Under the pieces are notes generated by a model. The model was given only the letters and a program-made list of their open reading frames with translations. It did no database searches and had not been told where the DNA came from. 64,000 nt of DNA, taken from contig JBHGNT010000083.1 in the NCBI GenBank assembly GCA_043228905.1, positions 36,133 to 100,132 on the forward strand, written 5' to 3'. The stretch is from Azolla caroliniana (lineage: Eukaryota > Polypodiophyta). Both the position numbers and the translations under genes were made by a program. Every line of letters starts with the position of its first letter. The first letter of the stretch is position 1. This document shows, one piece after another, positions 10,830-22,003 of this stretch.

Positions 10830-13800
10830 CTAAGCTCTCCGAATCTTCTTGGACCTAGAGATTCCCCGTTGTGTTTTTTCGACCCGCTTGCGCTTTCCAA
10901 GACTTTTACTCCCCTCTTTATTCATAGCAATTTGCCTCTTAGAATGTGAACTCTTACTCCTGATTTGGCTCCTTTTGTCATGTTTGACTTCTGTTGAATC
11001 CTGTACACCTTTGTAGGAGACAGATGGTTTGGCTCTCTTTCTCTGTGGCTGGACCTCATCATTATCATATTCTTCCAGTTTCCTTGAATGCTTTGTTGAT
11101 GTAGAGTCCTGCTTCTTGTTTTGTAATACACGACTTATTCGTAGAATCCTGTCCCTCAATTTCATTTTCCGTTTAAAGGCAAGGATATGCCTAGCACTCT
11201 CCTGCAAAGAGAAAAAAAGAAGCTCTCATTGACAAATATAGCCACCCATTAAGGCATAATTTAGTTTGTATTACTTTTGTTTTGAAAAGCACAAAGGCAA
11301 TTCCCTTGTTAAGGCTAGTGTGAGAATCTCTAACAACATTAATGGCTTCAACATCCATATCTGGTGTGAATACTTGATAGAGTTCCTCATCCTGAAATAT
11401 AATATCCGTTGAATGCAATCATTAATTGAAAATTCGAGTCTAATAGCATGTTATACAAATCTTGGTTAAACCTTCAATCAGTAGACAATACCTGTACATC
11501 AAATGGAAGATTGCCAATTAATATCGATCGACTATTGTCATAAGGTGAAGAAGGGTTCCCATTCGTTACTCCATATGGACCATGGGCAGCATCAACTCGT
11601 ATGAGGTTTCCATTCAACTGAAAGCAAAGTTGAAGGAAACAATATTAGAACATAATCAAGCGGGATAATATCAGTCCATAATATCGTAACAGATACCTCT
11701 TTCATGTTGTGAGCATGTGCAGCATTTGCATGTGATAGTTCTTTGAAGACTATATAGGCATGTTGACTGGAAAGAAGTTTTCAAAAAAAAAGATCAAAAT
11801 GAAAACTTGGACGAGACCTATGAATGTTATGTTCATGGTCCTTGTTCCAAGCTCACCAAATTTAAATGCTAATTTATGTCCGTTTAAATTTATTAAAGTG
11901 TAAATGTGAGTCATATCACATAGGGTAATAGAATTGGTTCCATGAGAAATAAATGTCTGTCATAGTTAGAATGTTTGGTTGAGTGTAAAAGGCATACCTT
12001 AAACACATTTAGTGCTATGATCTTGTGGCCAAGGTTGGAAGGAGACTAGACAGATCACCCATGTACTCCTCTTTGTTGGAGGCATGTGAGAGCAACATAT
12101 ATACATCTTATGAAATCTTTTAGAAAGTAGCTGATTGAGTAATGAAATATGAGGCCAAGACCACTCCATGAGATCACATTGACATGAGATTGACCACAAG
12201 AAAGATTCACATGGGATAGTGTTGATACTACTCAGCGATGGTTCTTTTTTTCTCTCCAAAAACTCAGTGATGGTTCTTTGTTTTTGAAATTAGATGTTAA
12301 AACTCTTCCAAATGAGAATAATGTCAAATAACTCATGATGGAAGAGGTAAACTCAACCAAATAGATAGATGCCCATTAGAAAAAAGATGCATATGCATAT
12401 GCTACATGTGTGACATTCCATTTATTTATCAGTCCTATGACTGCACAGTGAATCTTACTTTAATAAGGGTACATTGATATAAGATAATAGTAGGGTTTTA
12501 CTTGAATTATGAAAGCTTATCTATATATATCAATGACAATGATCAAATATCTAGTATGCATCCAAAATCTGCTGGTTCAGCTGATTTCAAAATTCTAATC
12601 ACAATTTAATGGCATGATAAAATGGAAATTACAAATGAATGTAAGGTTTTGAACTAACGTCAGGTATCATTACAATATCGTATTCCAAACAGATCCAAGA
12701 TAACCTACAAGACACTCTCTTAGCAGAATGCATTAAATAAATTAAAGTGGAACAAACCTGGTAATGGCTTTATTGACTTGGGCTTTAAAAACAGCACCTC
12801 TGCTTGGAATTTTCGTCTACACGAAGTTACATTAGTCAGATACCTTTCTGACTTCTGATCATGCAACAAGTGGTGCTAAAAGTATGGAAAATATTCCTTA
12901 GTAACCATGCAAACATATTAAGAAAAGGGAAAAACATCAAAATACCCCTAACTAGTTGGATTTGAATGAGAATACTCCTAAGTTTTCAAATTTCGCCACA
13001 ATAAAATATAATATTTACCAGTACATGGGGATATCTTGGTAAATTTTGAGAACTCGGGGTATTCTGGTAGATGCTAGTGTCCAACAAGTTAGGTGTTTTG
13101 GTCTTTTCCCCTAAAATTACTTGTAATATATAGCAATGGAAGCTTACATCTATTATGGGTATAGAACTTAGTCGTACAGAATCAATGAGACCATACTGAG
13201 AGAATTCTTTAACAATTTCCTTTTTCTTCACATTCATTGGCAAATTTCCAACAAGGACAGTTCTGCTCAGTTTTTCCTCGTCACCAGAGGCTTGTATCTT
13301 CATATCACTTGCCAAGTCATCATCTGATCCATTCCTTTTTCTCTTTTTGTTCATACCTTCGCCCTCTTCTTTGTCATCTTTCTTTACATAAATCATCCTA
13401 GATTCTTCACTTGTGGGCAAAGGTCCATCAGCAGCATGTTTAAGGCGTTTCACATATCTAGTTTCAATGATATCTTCCTTCTTTCTCTTTCTATTTACCT
13501 TTGCACCCTTTTCGTCATCATTCACCAGGATTGGATCTACTTTCATGTTAGCTATGGTTTCCACACTAGCTTCAAATCTGTGGTCCTCTTTCGGCATACC
13601 TGCATTGTTCATGTTCTCCTTTTTTACATGCAAAATTTGCTTGGTCTGCATGTTTATCTTTTGTCTTTTTATGAATGGATTCTGTTCAATTGGCTCTTTT
13701 GACATGTTTACAGCATCATTCTTATCTCCATTTACAAGTAAATTCAGCTCTGTCTGCTTTTTGACCATATCTGCATTCCTGACCTTATGTTTTCTTGCAT

Positions 13801-14473
13801 GCAGATTCAGCTCGATCTTCTCTTTTAGCATGTCTACATCATTGACCTTATGTCTGTTTACATGTAAATTCTGCTCTTTCCACATCTCTACATCCTTTAT
13901 CTTATGTCTTTTTACAGGCAAATTCAGTTCTTTTGGCATGTCGACATCTTCGAAATTATGTCTTTTCGTATACAAATTCAATTTGACCAAAGAATCAACA
14001 TTTTCTATGTTTTCCATACCTGTTTGCTTCTCTGAATGATCAATCTTTTGTCTTTTTGCAAGAAAATCCCGCTCGACCAAAGCCGAATCATCAACAGCAA
14101 ATCCTCGTTTTCTCCAATGTTTTCTTTCATACTTGTTTCCGTCCTTCTCTTCCCATTGTTGTTTCTGCTCATCTGTGCTACTTTCAACATTCCTTTCGAC
14201 ATCATTTCCTACTTTCTTTTCGGTAGTGCGTTCTACTTCCTTTTCTTTCACCTTTATTCCCGAAACAAATTTCTTTATCTTCTTCTTCTTCTCTGTTTCT
14301 TCATGAATTATGCTAGATAGAAAACTCACCTTATTCGATGTCTGAGCATCTCCAGATGTATGATGAGACTCTGAATTTGGCCTCTGTTTCTGCCTCTGCC
14401 TCTGCCTCTGCCTCTGCTTGATCATCATCATCATCATCATCATCATCATCTTGCTGCCCGTTTCGTGCTTCAT
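10830..14473 (-). CDS. RBM34-like: RBM34/Nop12-like nucleolar RNA-binding protein, two RRM domains, six exons
   Basis: Exons by GT-AG reading: 14473-13148, 12816-12758, 11766-11697, 11617-11492, 11391-11275 and 11201-10830. They join in frame to 689 residues. Residues 1-400 are lysine-rich and disordered, with a poly-Met stretch (from residue 9), an Arg-Gln dipeptide run and several degenerate repeats built on 'NLxxxRHKxxDVDM'. RRM1 starts near 404 (RNP2 VLVGNL) and continues into exon 3 (HAYIVFKE). RRM2 is about 514-592 (RNP2 ILIGNL; RNP1 KGIAFVLF). A KLRDRILRISR element follows, which is typical of RBM34/Nop12, and the tail is basic (nuclear/nucleolar signals). Family role: pre-rRNA processing for the 60S subunit. 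The start ATG is the first in a long open exon. The intron 11274-11202 and its neighbours are short; introns 1 and 2 are long. Confidence 0.9.
12927..13110. mobile_element. MITE in intron 1 of the RBM34-like gene
   Basis: About 184 bp bounded by imperfect inverted repeats: the left end gggaaaaacatcaaaatacc pairs with the right end ggtgttttggtcttttccc, and 'ctaactagttgga' pairs with 'tccaacaagttag'. There is no coding capacity. The flanks are A/T-rich (aaaa on the left, ctaaaa on the right), so the target duplication is unclear. Superfamily not assigned. Confidence 0.7.
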
Positions 14474-14642
14474 CTTCTACTGATGCGCCATTTCATTATA
14501 TCTTCAAATGCAGAGAGGCATTTCAGCATACGCTAATTCTTCTGCTTCCAAAGAAACTAAAGAGACTAATTTCAAAGTGCTATTGGAGGCAATCTCTGAG
14601 ACACCTCTGTCTTTTTCCAAAAGGCCCATCAGGGAAGCCCGA

Positions 14643-14725
14643 ATATATACATATTTATGTCCGAATCGAACTTATCATCGGACAAGTGATGTATATGTCC
14701 GAATCGATCTTATCTCCGGACAATC
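14643..14725. promoter_or_regulatory. Putative core promoter and TGTCCGAAT repeats upstream of the RBM34-like gene
   Basis: About 170-250 bp upstream of the minus-strand ATG at 14473. A TATATA stretch (14645-14651) could serve as TATA box. Two copies of tgtccgaatcga followed by ttatc and cggacaa (near 14657 and 14696) contain complementary tgtccg/cggaca halves that could form hairpins or bind a dimeric factor. Two diverged copies lie further upstream in the 167-bp tandem repeat. Function is inferred only from position. Confidence 0.35.
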
Positions 14726-15055
14726 GATTTGGGTTTTGAAACCCTAATCATAGAAGCCTATTTATTGGAGACATGTGTGTGTCTGTTATGTCCGAATAGA
14801 TCTCGTCACTAGACAAGTGATGAAGTAATGGCTTGCTATAGTTGCACCGACATTCTGCAAAAGAACACGTTAAGGGCCAAGGCCAATTCTATGATTTGGG
14901 TTTTGAAACCCTAATCATAGAAGCCTATTTATTGGAGACATGTGTGTGTCTGTTATGTCCGAATAGATCTCGTCACTAGACAAGTGATGAAGTAATGGCT
15001 TGCTATAGTTCCACCGACATTCTGCAAAAAGAACACGCTAAGGCCAATTCTATCC
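14726..15055. repeat. Tandem duplication, two units of about 165 bp
   Basis: Unit 1 is about 14726-14892 and unit 2 about 14893-15055. Both start gatttgggttttgaaaccct and end with an 'aggccaattctat' block. They are nearly identical, with a few small indels, so the duplication is recent. Confidence 0.9.
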
Positions 15056-15214
15056 CTATTGCTTATGGCATCTCCTACAAGGGGCAACCCCTTGACCCCA
15101 TGGTGGTTTGAACGTTTTGTTGTCTTTGGATTACTTATAGCTTACATGGATGTTGTGAAGTTGTTACATGCTAAACAAAATCTAGGATATACTTCAATAC
15201 TTGAGGGTTTTGGT

Positions 15215-15826
15215 TGTCGTATGTGTGCTAATAATGATAGTTTTGTGGCTGACTATGCAAATTTTCTTGTCAAATGGCGAGAGGATCCCATGGGTGTGTG
15301 TGTGTGTGTGTTTGAGAAACAAACATGCTTGTTATGAAGAATATTACATTGCCTGTGGTTTTGATGTTGTGTTAGGTTAGCATTTACATGAGAATAACAT
15401 GTCCAAGAAGATGCACACCCTGAAAAAAGAGTCCATCCACTATTGTGTTTGATGCTACAGTGTGGAAATTCTTGTTTCGTCAATTTCACTAGAACATGTC
15501 CACATGCAACGTACCATGAAAAGTAATTTCTAGAGGCCCAACCTTTTCTCACATTCACTATAAATACACCAATTGGCTCAAAGAGTCAACCCCAATTATT
15601 GGCATTTGCTATAAAGAAGAAAAATCTCACCACACAACATTATCTAGGTGAGGGTAGCTCTTAATTGAGGCTTGGGGGGGTTCAAATTCTTCCATCTCTT
15701 GAATTCAATCAAGAATAGATAAAAGGCAAAAGAAAAGCAAGGCTTCTTGTTCTAATGGGTAATAAGGACATCATCACATGGAAGGGTAGGGCTAAGCACT
15801 TAATTAAAAAGTTAATTGACCCTTGT
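15215..15826 (+). repeat. Interspersed repeat block C (paralogue of 20374-21972)
   Basis: Matches block D (20374-20500 plus 21529-21972) along its length: ctaataatgat, 'ggcgagaggatcccatggg', 'catgtccaagaagatgcaca', 'aaattcttgtttcgtcaatt', 'tctaatgggtaataaggac'. It lacks the LINE present in block D, so it is the empty-site allele. A TATA-like tataaata and gene-free content suggest an old LTR or other non-coding element; class unknown. Confidence 0.75.
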
Positions 15827-15988
15827 TTTGTCGACCTTCGTGGCTCGTCCAGCTTTTGGACTCATCGAGCTTTGGGTCTCATTAAGGCTCCTCAACCTTT
15901 GGGCTCACCACACGAGTACATGAGATGTGGTGATGCAAGAAGATAAAAACGACTAGCAAACATACGAAGGAGAGGCTGACACATAAGC

Positions 15989-16429
15989 TTGAATGTTCAA
16001 ACACCTTGGAGAAAGGAAGAGGTGCATGAGCAAGCCCAAAATGCTCCATTAGTCTCGAGACGTCCGAAAGCACAAGAAGATGGCGAACACACAAACAAAA
16101 TGTATGAATGTCTTCATAAAAAGGAGAAGTGCATGGACAAGCCCGAAATGCTCCCTAGTCACGAGATGTCTCGCGAAGAGGAGAGGTGCATGGGAAAGGA
16201 CGAATCAACCCCAAGTCACAAGACGAGTAAACGCACAACAAGAAGACTAACACACAAAGTAGGAATGTTCAAACACCTTTGTGAAAAGAAGAGGTGCATG
16301 GACAAACCCAAAATGTTCCCTAGTCATGAGATGTCCTTTGAAGAGGAGAGGTGCATGGGAAAGGTTGAATCAACCCCAATTCACAAGACGAGGGAATGCA
16401 TGACAAAAAGACTAACACGCAAAACATGA
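15989..16429 (+). repeat. Three degenerate tandem units with an open 146-codon frame
   Basis: Units begin at about 15989, 16107 and 16262 and are about 117, 155 and 165 bp long. Each carries 'gaggtgcatg' or 'gagaagtgcatg', 'agatgtc' and, in the last two, 'acaagacgag'. The frame stays open across all three and encodes repeated CMDKPxM and EEERCMGK motifs. Whether this is a real low-complexity protein or a minisatellite that happens to be open is undecided. I recognise no family. Confidence 0.5.
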
Positions 16430-16788
16430 ATAAGATTGGTTAAAAGAAAACAATACTCGATTACAACACAAGAGTGCCCTTTATAAAGTAGGGTTTGATT
16501 ATGAGAAAAGAGTTAGGGGGGGTTTACAAAGTGGCAACTGCTCATTTGCCATGAGCTCAACAAGAGTAAGGAGATAAGCACATAAAGTGTATGCCCTTTG
16601 AGATGAGGGATAAATCCGAGCATTGAACAACGAGCCCACATAAACAGAAGGCAACAACACACAAACTGAAGATGAAGACACGAACCGATGACAACAAAGA
16701 TACGAACAGAGGAGACCAAGACAAAGAAGAAGACCTCTTGAAACAAAATAGCCAAAGTCTCCTCCTCCCAAAAAGCTGAGAGTAAAAT

Positions 16789-17195
16789 TAACAATCGGCA
16801 ACAGTTCGGTTTGATTCGAGAGTGTAAAAACCCAACTGTTTAAAAATTTTAAAACTTGAATCGAACCGAATCGAACCACGAAACTGTTAAACCGAATTGT
16901 TTAAGAAAATTCAAACAGTAAAAATCGGGGTTTCGTGGTTTGGTTTTGGTTTTCAACTTAGGTCAAAATTTAAAATTTTATTATTTTTAATTTTTAATTT
17001 TCAAAATTTTAAAGATTTTCCTAAAATGTGAGAATAAGCTTGAAAATGATAAGACTGCTTTAAAAACAAAATAAATTTTTTTTAAAAAGATAAAAAAATG
17101 TGAAACCGCTTAAACCGCGGTTTCTCACTATTGAAACCAAACCAAACCGTTAAGCTGTGGTTTCGCGGTTGGTTCGGAACCATTGCCGACTCTTA
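16789..17195. mobile_element. hAT-type MITE, copy 1, with perfect 8-bp target duplication
   Basis: 407 bp bounded by terminal inverted repeats (taacaatcggcaacagttcg at left; ccattgccgactctta at right) and flanked on both sides by agtaaaat (16781-16788 and 17196-17203). An 8-bp target duplication is the hAT hallmark. The interior is filled with degenerate AACCGAACC and GGTTTCG motifs and an AT-rich core. No transposase, so it is non-autonomous. Confidence 0.85.
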
Positions 17196-17310
17196 AGTAA
17201 AATGGGGGAAGGGGATGCTACATTTGTATTTAGGGCATATACTCCCTCCTTTTTGAGAAAAAGTTATAAAGTTTCCTTAATGCATGCTCCACTATGAGAT
17301 ATTCAAAATA

Positions 17311-17448
17311 TGTACCTCTAACATTGAGTCAATGGCTCTAGCCTCTAACCACTAAGTTATTCAGGCTTCATTATTATGTATATGTTTAATGTACCTCTAA
17401 TATTAAGTCAATGGCTCTAACCACTAAGTCATTCGGTCTTCATTATTA
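17311..17448 (-). repeat. Tandem pair of SINE-like segments
   Basis: Two adjacent units share gtacctctaa, 'gtcaatggctcta', 'ctaaccactaagt' and a 'ttcattattat' tail. On the minus strand, aacttagtggttagag resembles a tRNA-derived box A. I see no convincing box B, so a SINE origin is only a suggestion. Confidence 0.4.
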
Positions 17449-17689
17449 TATGTTTAATTCTATAACTAAAAGTACATAGTCTATCTCCTTTTCTCTCTCT
17501 TTTTTTTTCACATGTGCTTTTATCTCTCGTTTCTGTTACCTTTTGTTCCTCCACGCCCACATTTCTCCCTCATTCACACGCTCGTCTACTTCTCTTTGTC
17601 CCCTTTTACTTCTGAAACACTTGCACACCCCTCCTTAGCCCTTGTTCACTCGCTTTTCCCACACTCAACGCGCCACATCAGGACACCAG

Positions 17690-20378
17690 TCAAGTAGCAC
17701 ACATACACTCGTAACTTCGCGAGAGCATGTGCATCTAATGTGTGTGATCTCACAACTAGTGGGTGCGTATTTGTGGCTCAATTGTCCAATGTGTTTGCAA
17801 CCACACTAACGTTGGGTGCACATGTATGCATTAAAGTCCACTTGTACACTCTCTTCTATCTCCCTTCACATAAACCTACTAACACCCTTGCCATATAGTT
17901 AATATAAAGGATATTCTATATCCTACTTAAATACGAGATGATTATGAGTGACTAGTCACTAGACTATAGCTATAAGCTAGTGAGAAGGTAATGGTACATA
18001 AAGTAACCTTCTCCCCACTTGTAAGGTGTTGGTTCATTGTATATTCATATTCTAATACACATACTCGTCTCTAGTATACTTGTGTTTATCTCTCTTAGAC
18101 GTACCCACACACAATATATAAACATGCATATACAACTCTATTTAGTTTGCTTGCGAATTGCAATCTAATTCTTTAACAATTTACACTTGCAACAATATAT
18201 GATTGCTTATATTGATCCTCTTGAGCATGTATTCATTGGAGATCTATTGTTTTAATTTCAATACATAAATCAAACAAAAAACACTAATATATTTCCTCAT
18301 AATGACATCGATGTTAGGGAAATGCCAATAAGAAATTTGTTGTCTAATGTTGCAACATCATTAAAATGTGAATGCCAAATGAGACCCAATGCCACTTACC
18401 AAAATACGTCTCTACATCGACTATTGTGCTTCTACACTCTACTTGCACATATTTGAGCATCCTTCAATTATAAACAACTCCATTTAAATCAATTTGAGCA
18501 CCCCTCATCATATTTTCTACAGATAGTGTTTAATATGAATGCCAACCTTCTTAATCCAAAATTTCTTGCAAGTGTACATGCCTACACAAAGAAGAATAAA
18601 GAGGGAGATTACAAGTCACAAACTCACATTATATAAACGAGTAGTGGTTAACAATCAACAATGGTTCGGTTTGAGAGGGCCCAAACCGAACCAATTTGGA
18701 ACCGCACTGTTTTAATTTTTTTTAAACCTGAACCAAACCGTGAAACCGTTAAATCGAACCGTTAAACAAATTTCAAACCGTCAATCCATTAAACCGTAAA
18801 AACCGCAGTTTCGTGGTTCGGTTTCGGTTTTCAACATAGGTCAAATTTTTAATTTTTAATTTTTTTAAAATTATAATATTTAATTTTTAAAAATTTGTAA
18901 AATTTTTAAGATGTTCCTAAAATGTGAGAATAAGTTCCAAAAATGATAAGATTGTTTAAAAACAATTTTTAAAAATTTGTACAATTTTTTTAAAATAAAA
19001 TAAAAAATAAAAATAAAAAACCGTTTAAACCGCGGTTTTTGACTGTTGAAACCGAACCAAACCGTTTTAAAAAACCCAAACCCGAACCTGAACCGAACCG
19101 AACTGTTGAAACTACGGTTTCGTGGTTCGGTTCGGTTCAAACCGAACCGTTGCCAATTGTTAGTACCGGTGTCTAACAAAAAATAAGGAATTTCATTTCC
19201 ACTCCATTGATTCCTATGATCACCATGACCATCAATGACCCCTACAATTTATGTAAATTTAGAGTACTTTTGGACACAACACAACCAATGGTGGTGGTTA
19301 AAAAGCCTTAAACATGTAGAATATCTAGGAAAGACACAACGAGTATGAAAAGGTGAGATAACAAACAAGACCACATTGAAAAAAGAAATGAAAGACAAAG
19401 TTCAAGATAATCTAAATAACTCGATCAATTTTTCTATTTGAAAATTAAGGGTAAATGGAAGTCATACTAATAGTTGTTAATTATGAAAGGTCACAACACC
19501 AATAGCTATAACCATTCATGTAAGGGGTTAACATTGATATGAAGGGACATGAACCCAACCATAAATATATGTCAATGTAATCAATTCAGCAGAAAATACA
19601 AATGACTCTTATTGTGTGAGGTCACAATCCTTGGAGAAGTCACAACCATTCATATTGAAAAGGCAACAAAATTTCCTCTTTTGAAACATGCACCAACAAT
19701 ATGAGTGGAGAATTATCATTATCAACAATAATGATACCGGAGAATTAAAAGCCTCAACATTATTGCATGAATAAATGTGTGATATTGTTATCATTTTGTT
19801 GTTCATACATACATAATAGAGTGTTGTATGGCCTAATTGCAACTTATCCATAAAAAACCATTTGTTACTTATCCCTCTTGGAATCATTTGTAGTTTATCC
19901 TTCAAGATCATTTCGTAACTTATTGCTCGAGATCATTTTATAGTAGTCTCGTAAAAATAAAAAATGAATCATTTTGTTGGTGATCTTTGTTTTGGATGTG
20001 ACAGCCTTGGTCCCTAGCAACAATAGAATAAAAGGCTTCACAAGTAAACTACATATACTAGCATTACTCATGGTATTGTCGAAATCTTGTTTTTTGGAAT
20101 GAAAAGTTTAATAATCTTGCTATACAAACAATCTATTCCTCTTCTGCATTTTTTATTTGAGACATGTGTCGTAATATTTGTCAATTTGTGCAATGTTATG
20201 CAAATATATATCACTTTTTATGAAATGAAAAAGGATTCCATATTCTAATTATTTGCAGGTAAGATATAGTCATGCAAGTACCCCATGTTAGTATATGTGC
20301 TCAATAACGTTGAAAAAGAGAGTCATTGTTGACTAAAATGAATTTGAGCTCTTGAAATAATAAGGAATCATTGATTGC
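17690..20378 (+). repeat. Segmental duplication, copy A
   Basis: Aligns in order with copy B (25235-25580 plus 32006-36499), from 'tcaagtagcacacatacact' to 'atcattgattgc'. No gene is seen. Copy A carries a hAT MITE (18649-19162) that B lacks, and lacks the copia cluster and two LINEs that B carries. Copy A also lacks about 440 bp (B 32272-32708) and about 750 bp (B 34980-35735) present in B. Confidence 0.85.
18649..19162. mobile_element. hAT-type MITE, copy 2
   Basis: 514 bp with terminal inverted repeats (taacaatcaacaatggttcg at left; ccgttgccaattgtta at right) and the same interior of AACCGAACC motifs as copy 1. Flanks are gtagtggt (18641-18648) and gtaccggt (19163-19170), six of eight bases matching. 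The matching site in segment B (near 33693, gtagttgt) is empty, confirming insertion after the segmental duplication. Confidence 0.85.
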
Positions 20379-21972
20379 ATATGTGCACTAATAATGATGG
20401 TTTTGTGGTTGGGATTACGCGGAATTTCTTGTCGAATGGCGAGAGGATCCCATGGGCAGGCATGTGTGTTTGAGGAACAAACATGCACGTTACGAAGAAG
20501 TTATTTATTTATTTATTATTATTATAAAAGTTTTTCTTCAATAGTATTAAGAACAAAACACCCAAAGGCTACAACTTGAACCTAGCTACCAAGAAGGTTA
20601 CAACTTTCTTTATACAATGATATAAAATACGAGGATGTTTACATTTGTTGATATTCAAAGAGTCCATGGAAGTCGATATTGCCATTGAGGCTCTTGAGCT
20701 ACCATTGTAAATAGGGGCACCTTTTTCCATAAGTAAAGAAGCTTTTTCCTTTTCTTGTTCACAATATCTGGGGAACCCTGCATATTGTCATATTGACCAC
20801 GGACTACAGCCAACAAGTTCTCCCATAACTCAAACAACACATCTGAGAGATGAATGTCTACCCCATCATTAGGTCGGTTACATCGATATTTCCATAATAC
20901 CCATAGTGTTATTGTGGACACAATTCTCCAAATTTGGACAGATCGCACCTGTTGTCGAGGTTGCTGGAAGGGACTAACTAATATCAATATTCTATTTCAT
21001 TGCCTCATGAACATCGTTTGCCTCATACAATATTAAACTAGAGTTTAATACTCCCCACATCGCTGATCCCCATGAGAATAAGCAACCTACATTTATTGTT
21101 AGGAATAAAGACACGACTTTCTTCCATACTTGTTGAGCAAAAGAGCAAGACCATAAGACATGCTTAGTAGTCTCTTGAGGTTCATGGCAAATGGCACATT
21201 GCCGCAAATTGGGTGTCACATTCCCTTTCAATGCATGACCATCTGGTAGAGCCATATGCACTAATAACCATCGAAAGAGAATAAATTTAGTTGGCCCCTT
21301 GAATGACCATATCCATTTCCAATAGGTTCTCAAATGCAAAGTGGAAACACCCCAATTGGTCCAATGTTTTTGAGCTGCTGGTATCTTTACATTATGAGAG
21401 AGCAGTAAAGATCTTCCAAGTTTTACTGAGTATTGAAAAAAGGGGACCTTTACGATCTTTTCCCCCAAGGAGTGTGACCAAAGCCAACCCCCTGGATCCC
21501 ATGTTAATCTTGCAACGTTACGAAGAAGATTACATTGCATGTTGTTTTGATGGTACGTTAAGTTAGCATTTCCATGAGAAGAACATGTCCAAGAAGATGC
21601 ACACCCTCAAGAAAGATTACATCGACTATTGTTTTGATGCTACATACATGTGGAAATTCTTGTTTCGTCAATTTCACTAGAACATGCCCACATGCAACTT
21701 AGAGTGAAAAGAAAGTTGTAGAGGTCCAATCTTTTTTTCACCTTCAACTATAAAATATGTACACAATATTGGCTAAAAGAGTAAACCCCCCATTCTTGGC
21801 ATTTTCTATAGAGAAGAAAGATCTCAGCACACAACATCGTCTAGGTGAGGGTGGCTCTTAATTATGGCTTTGGGGAAAGTTGTTCAAATCCTTGCATCTC
21901 TTGAATTCAGCTAAGAATAGATAAAAGGCTTCTTGTTCTAATGGGTAATAAGGACTTGATTGATCCTTGTGG
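20374..21972 (+). repeat. Interspersed repeat block D, split by a LINE
   Basis: Homologous to block C (15215-15826), interrupted at 20501-21514 by a minus-strand LINE. Homology ends near 21972, just upstream of the GC-rich GAF gene. The left edge abuts segment A. Confidence 0.75.
20501..21514 (-). mobile_element. 5'-truncated LINE (zf-RVT type), family 1, with 14-bp target duplication
   Basis: 1014 bp on the minus strand. Target duplications acgttacgaagaag lie at 20487-20500 and 21515-21528. The AATAA-rich tail is at 20501-20526 (minus-strand 3' end). The frame 21540-20992 encodes the reverse-transcriptase zinc-binding region: FKGPTKFILFRWLL, CAICHEPQETTKHVLW, SCSFAQQVW. A second frame (20987-20655) gives the C-terminal tail with TLWVLWKYRC and RGQYDNM. 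The reverse transcriptase and endonuclease are missing through 5' truncation. The same site is uninterrupted in block C. Confidence 0.93.
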
Positions 21973-22003
21973 TTTATTCTTAGGCAGGCCTGAGCTCAAA
22001 AGG

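Noticed and set aside
13413-14039. 208-codon plus-strand frame rich in Phe/Ser/Cys
   Set aside because: Mirror of the lysine-rich RBM34-like exon 1, whose frame continues into recognisable RRM sequence.
15059-15337. 92-codon frame as a gene
   Set aside because: Its second half is repeat block C; the paralogous copy is not open in the same frame and no family is recognised.
21941-22003. Upstream ATG of the fRMsr-like frame as the true start
   Set aside because: This ATG and its following codons also occur in repeat block C (15755), so they belong to the repeat and not to the gene.
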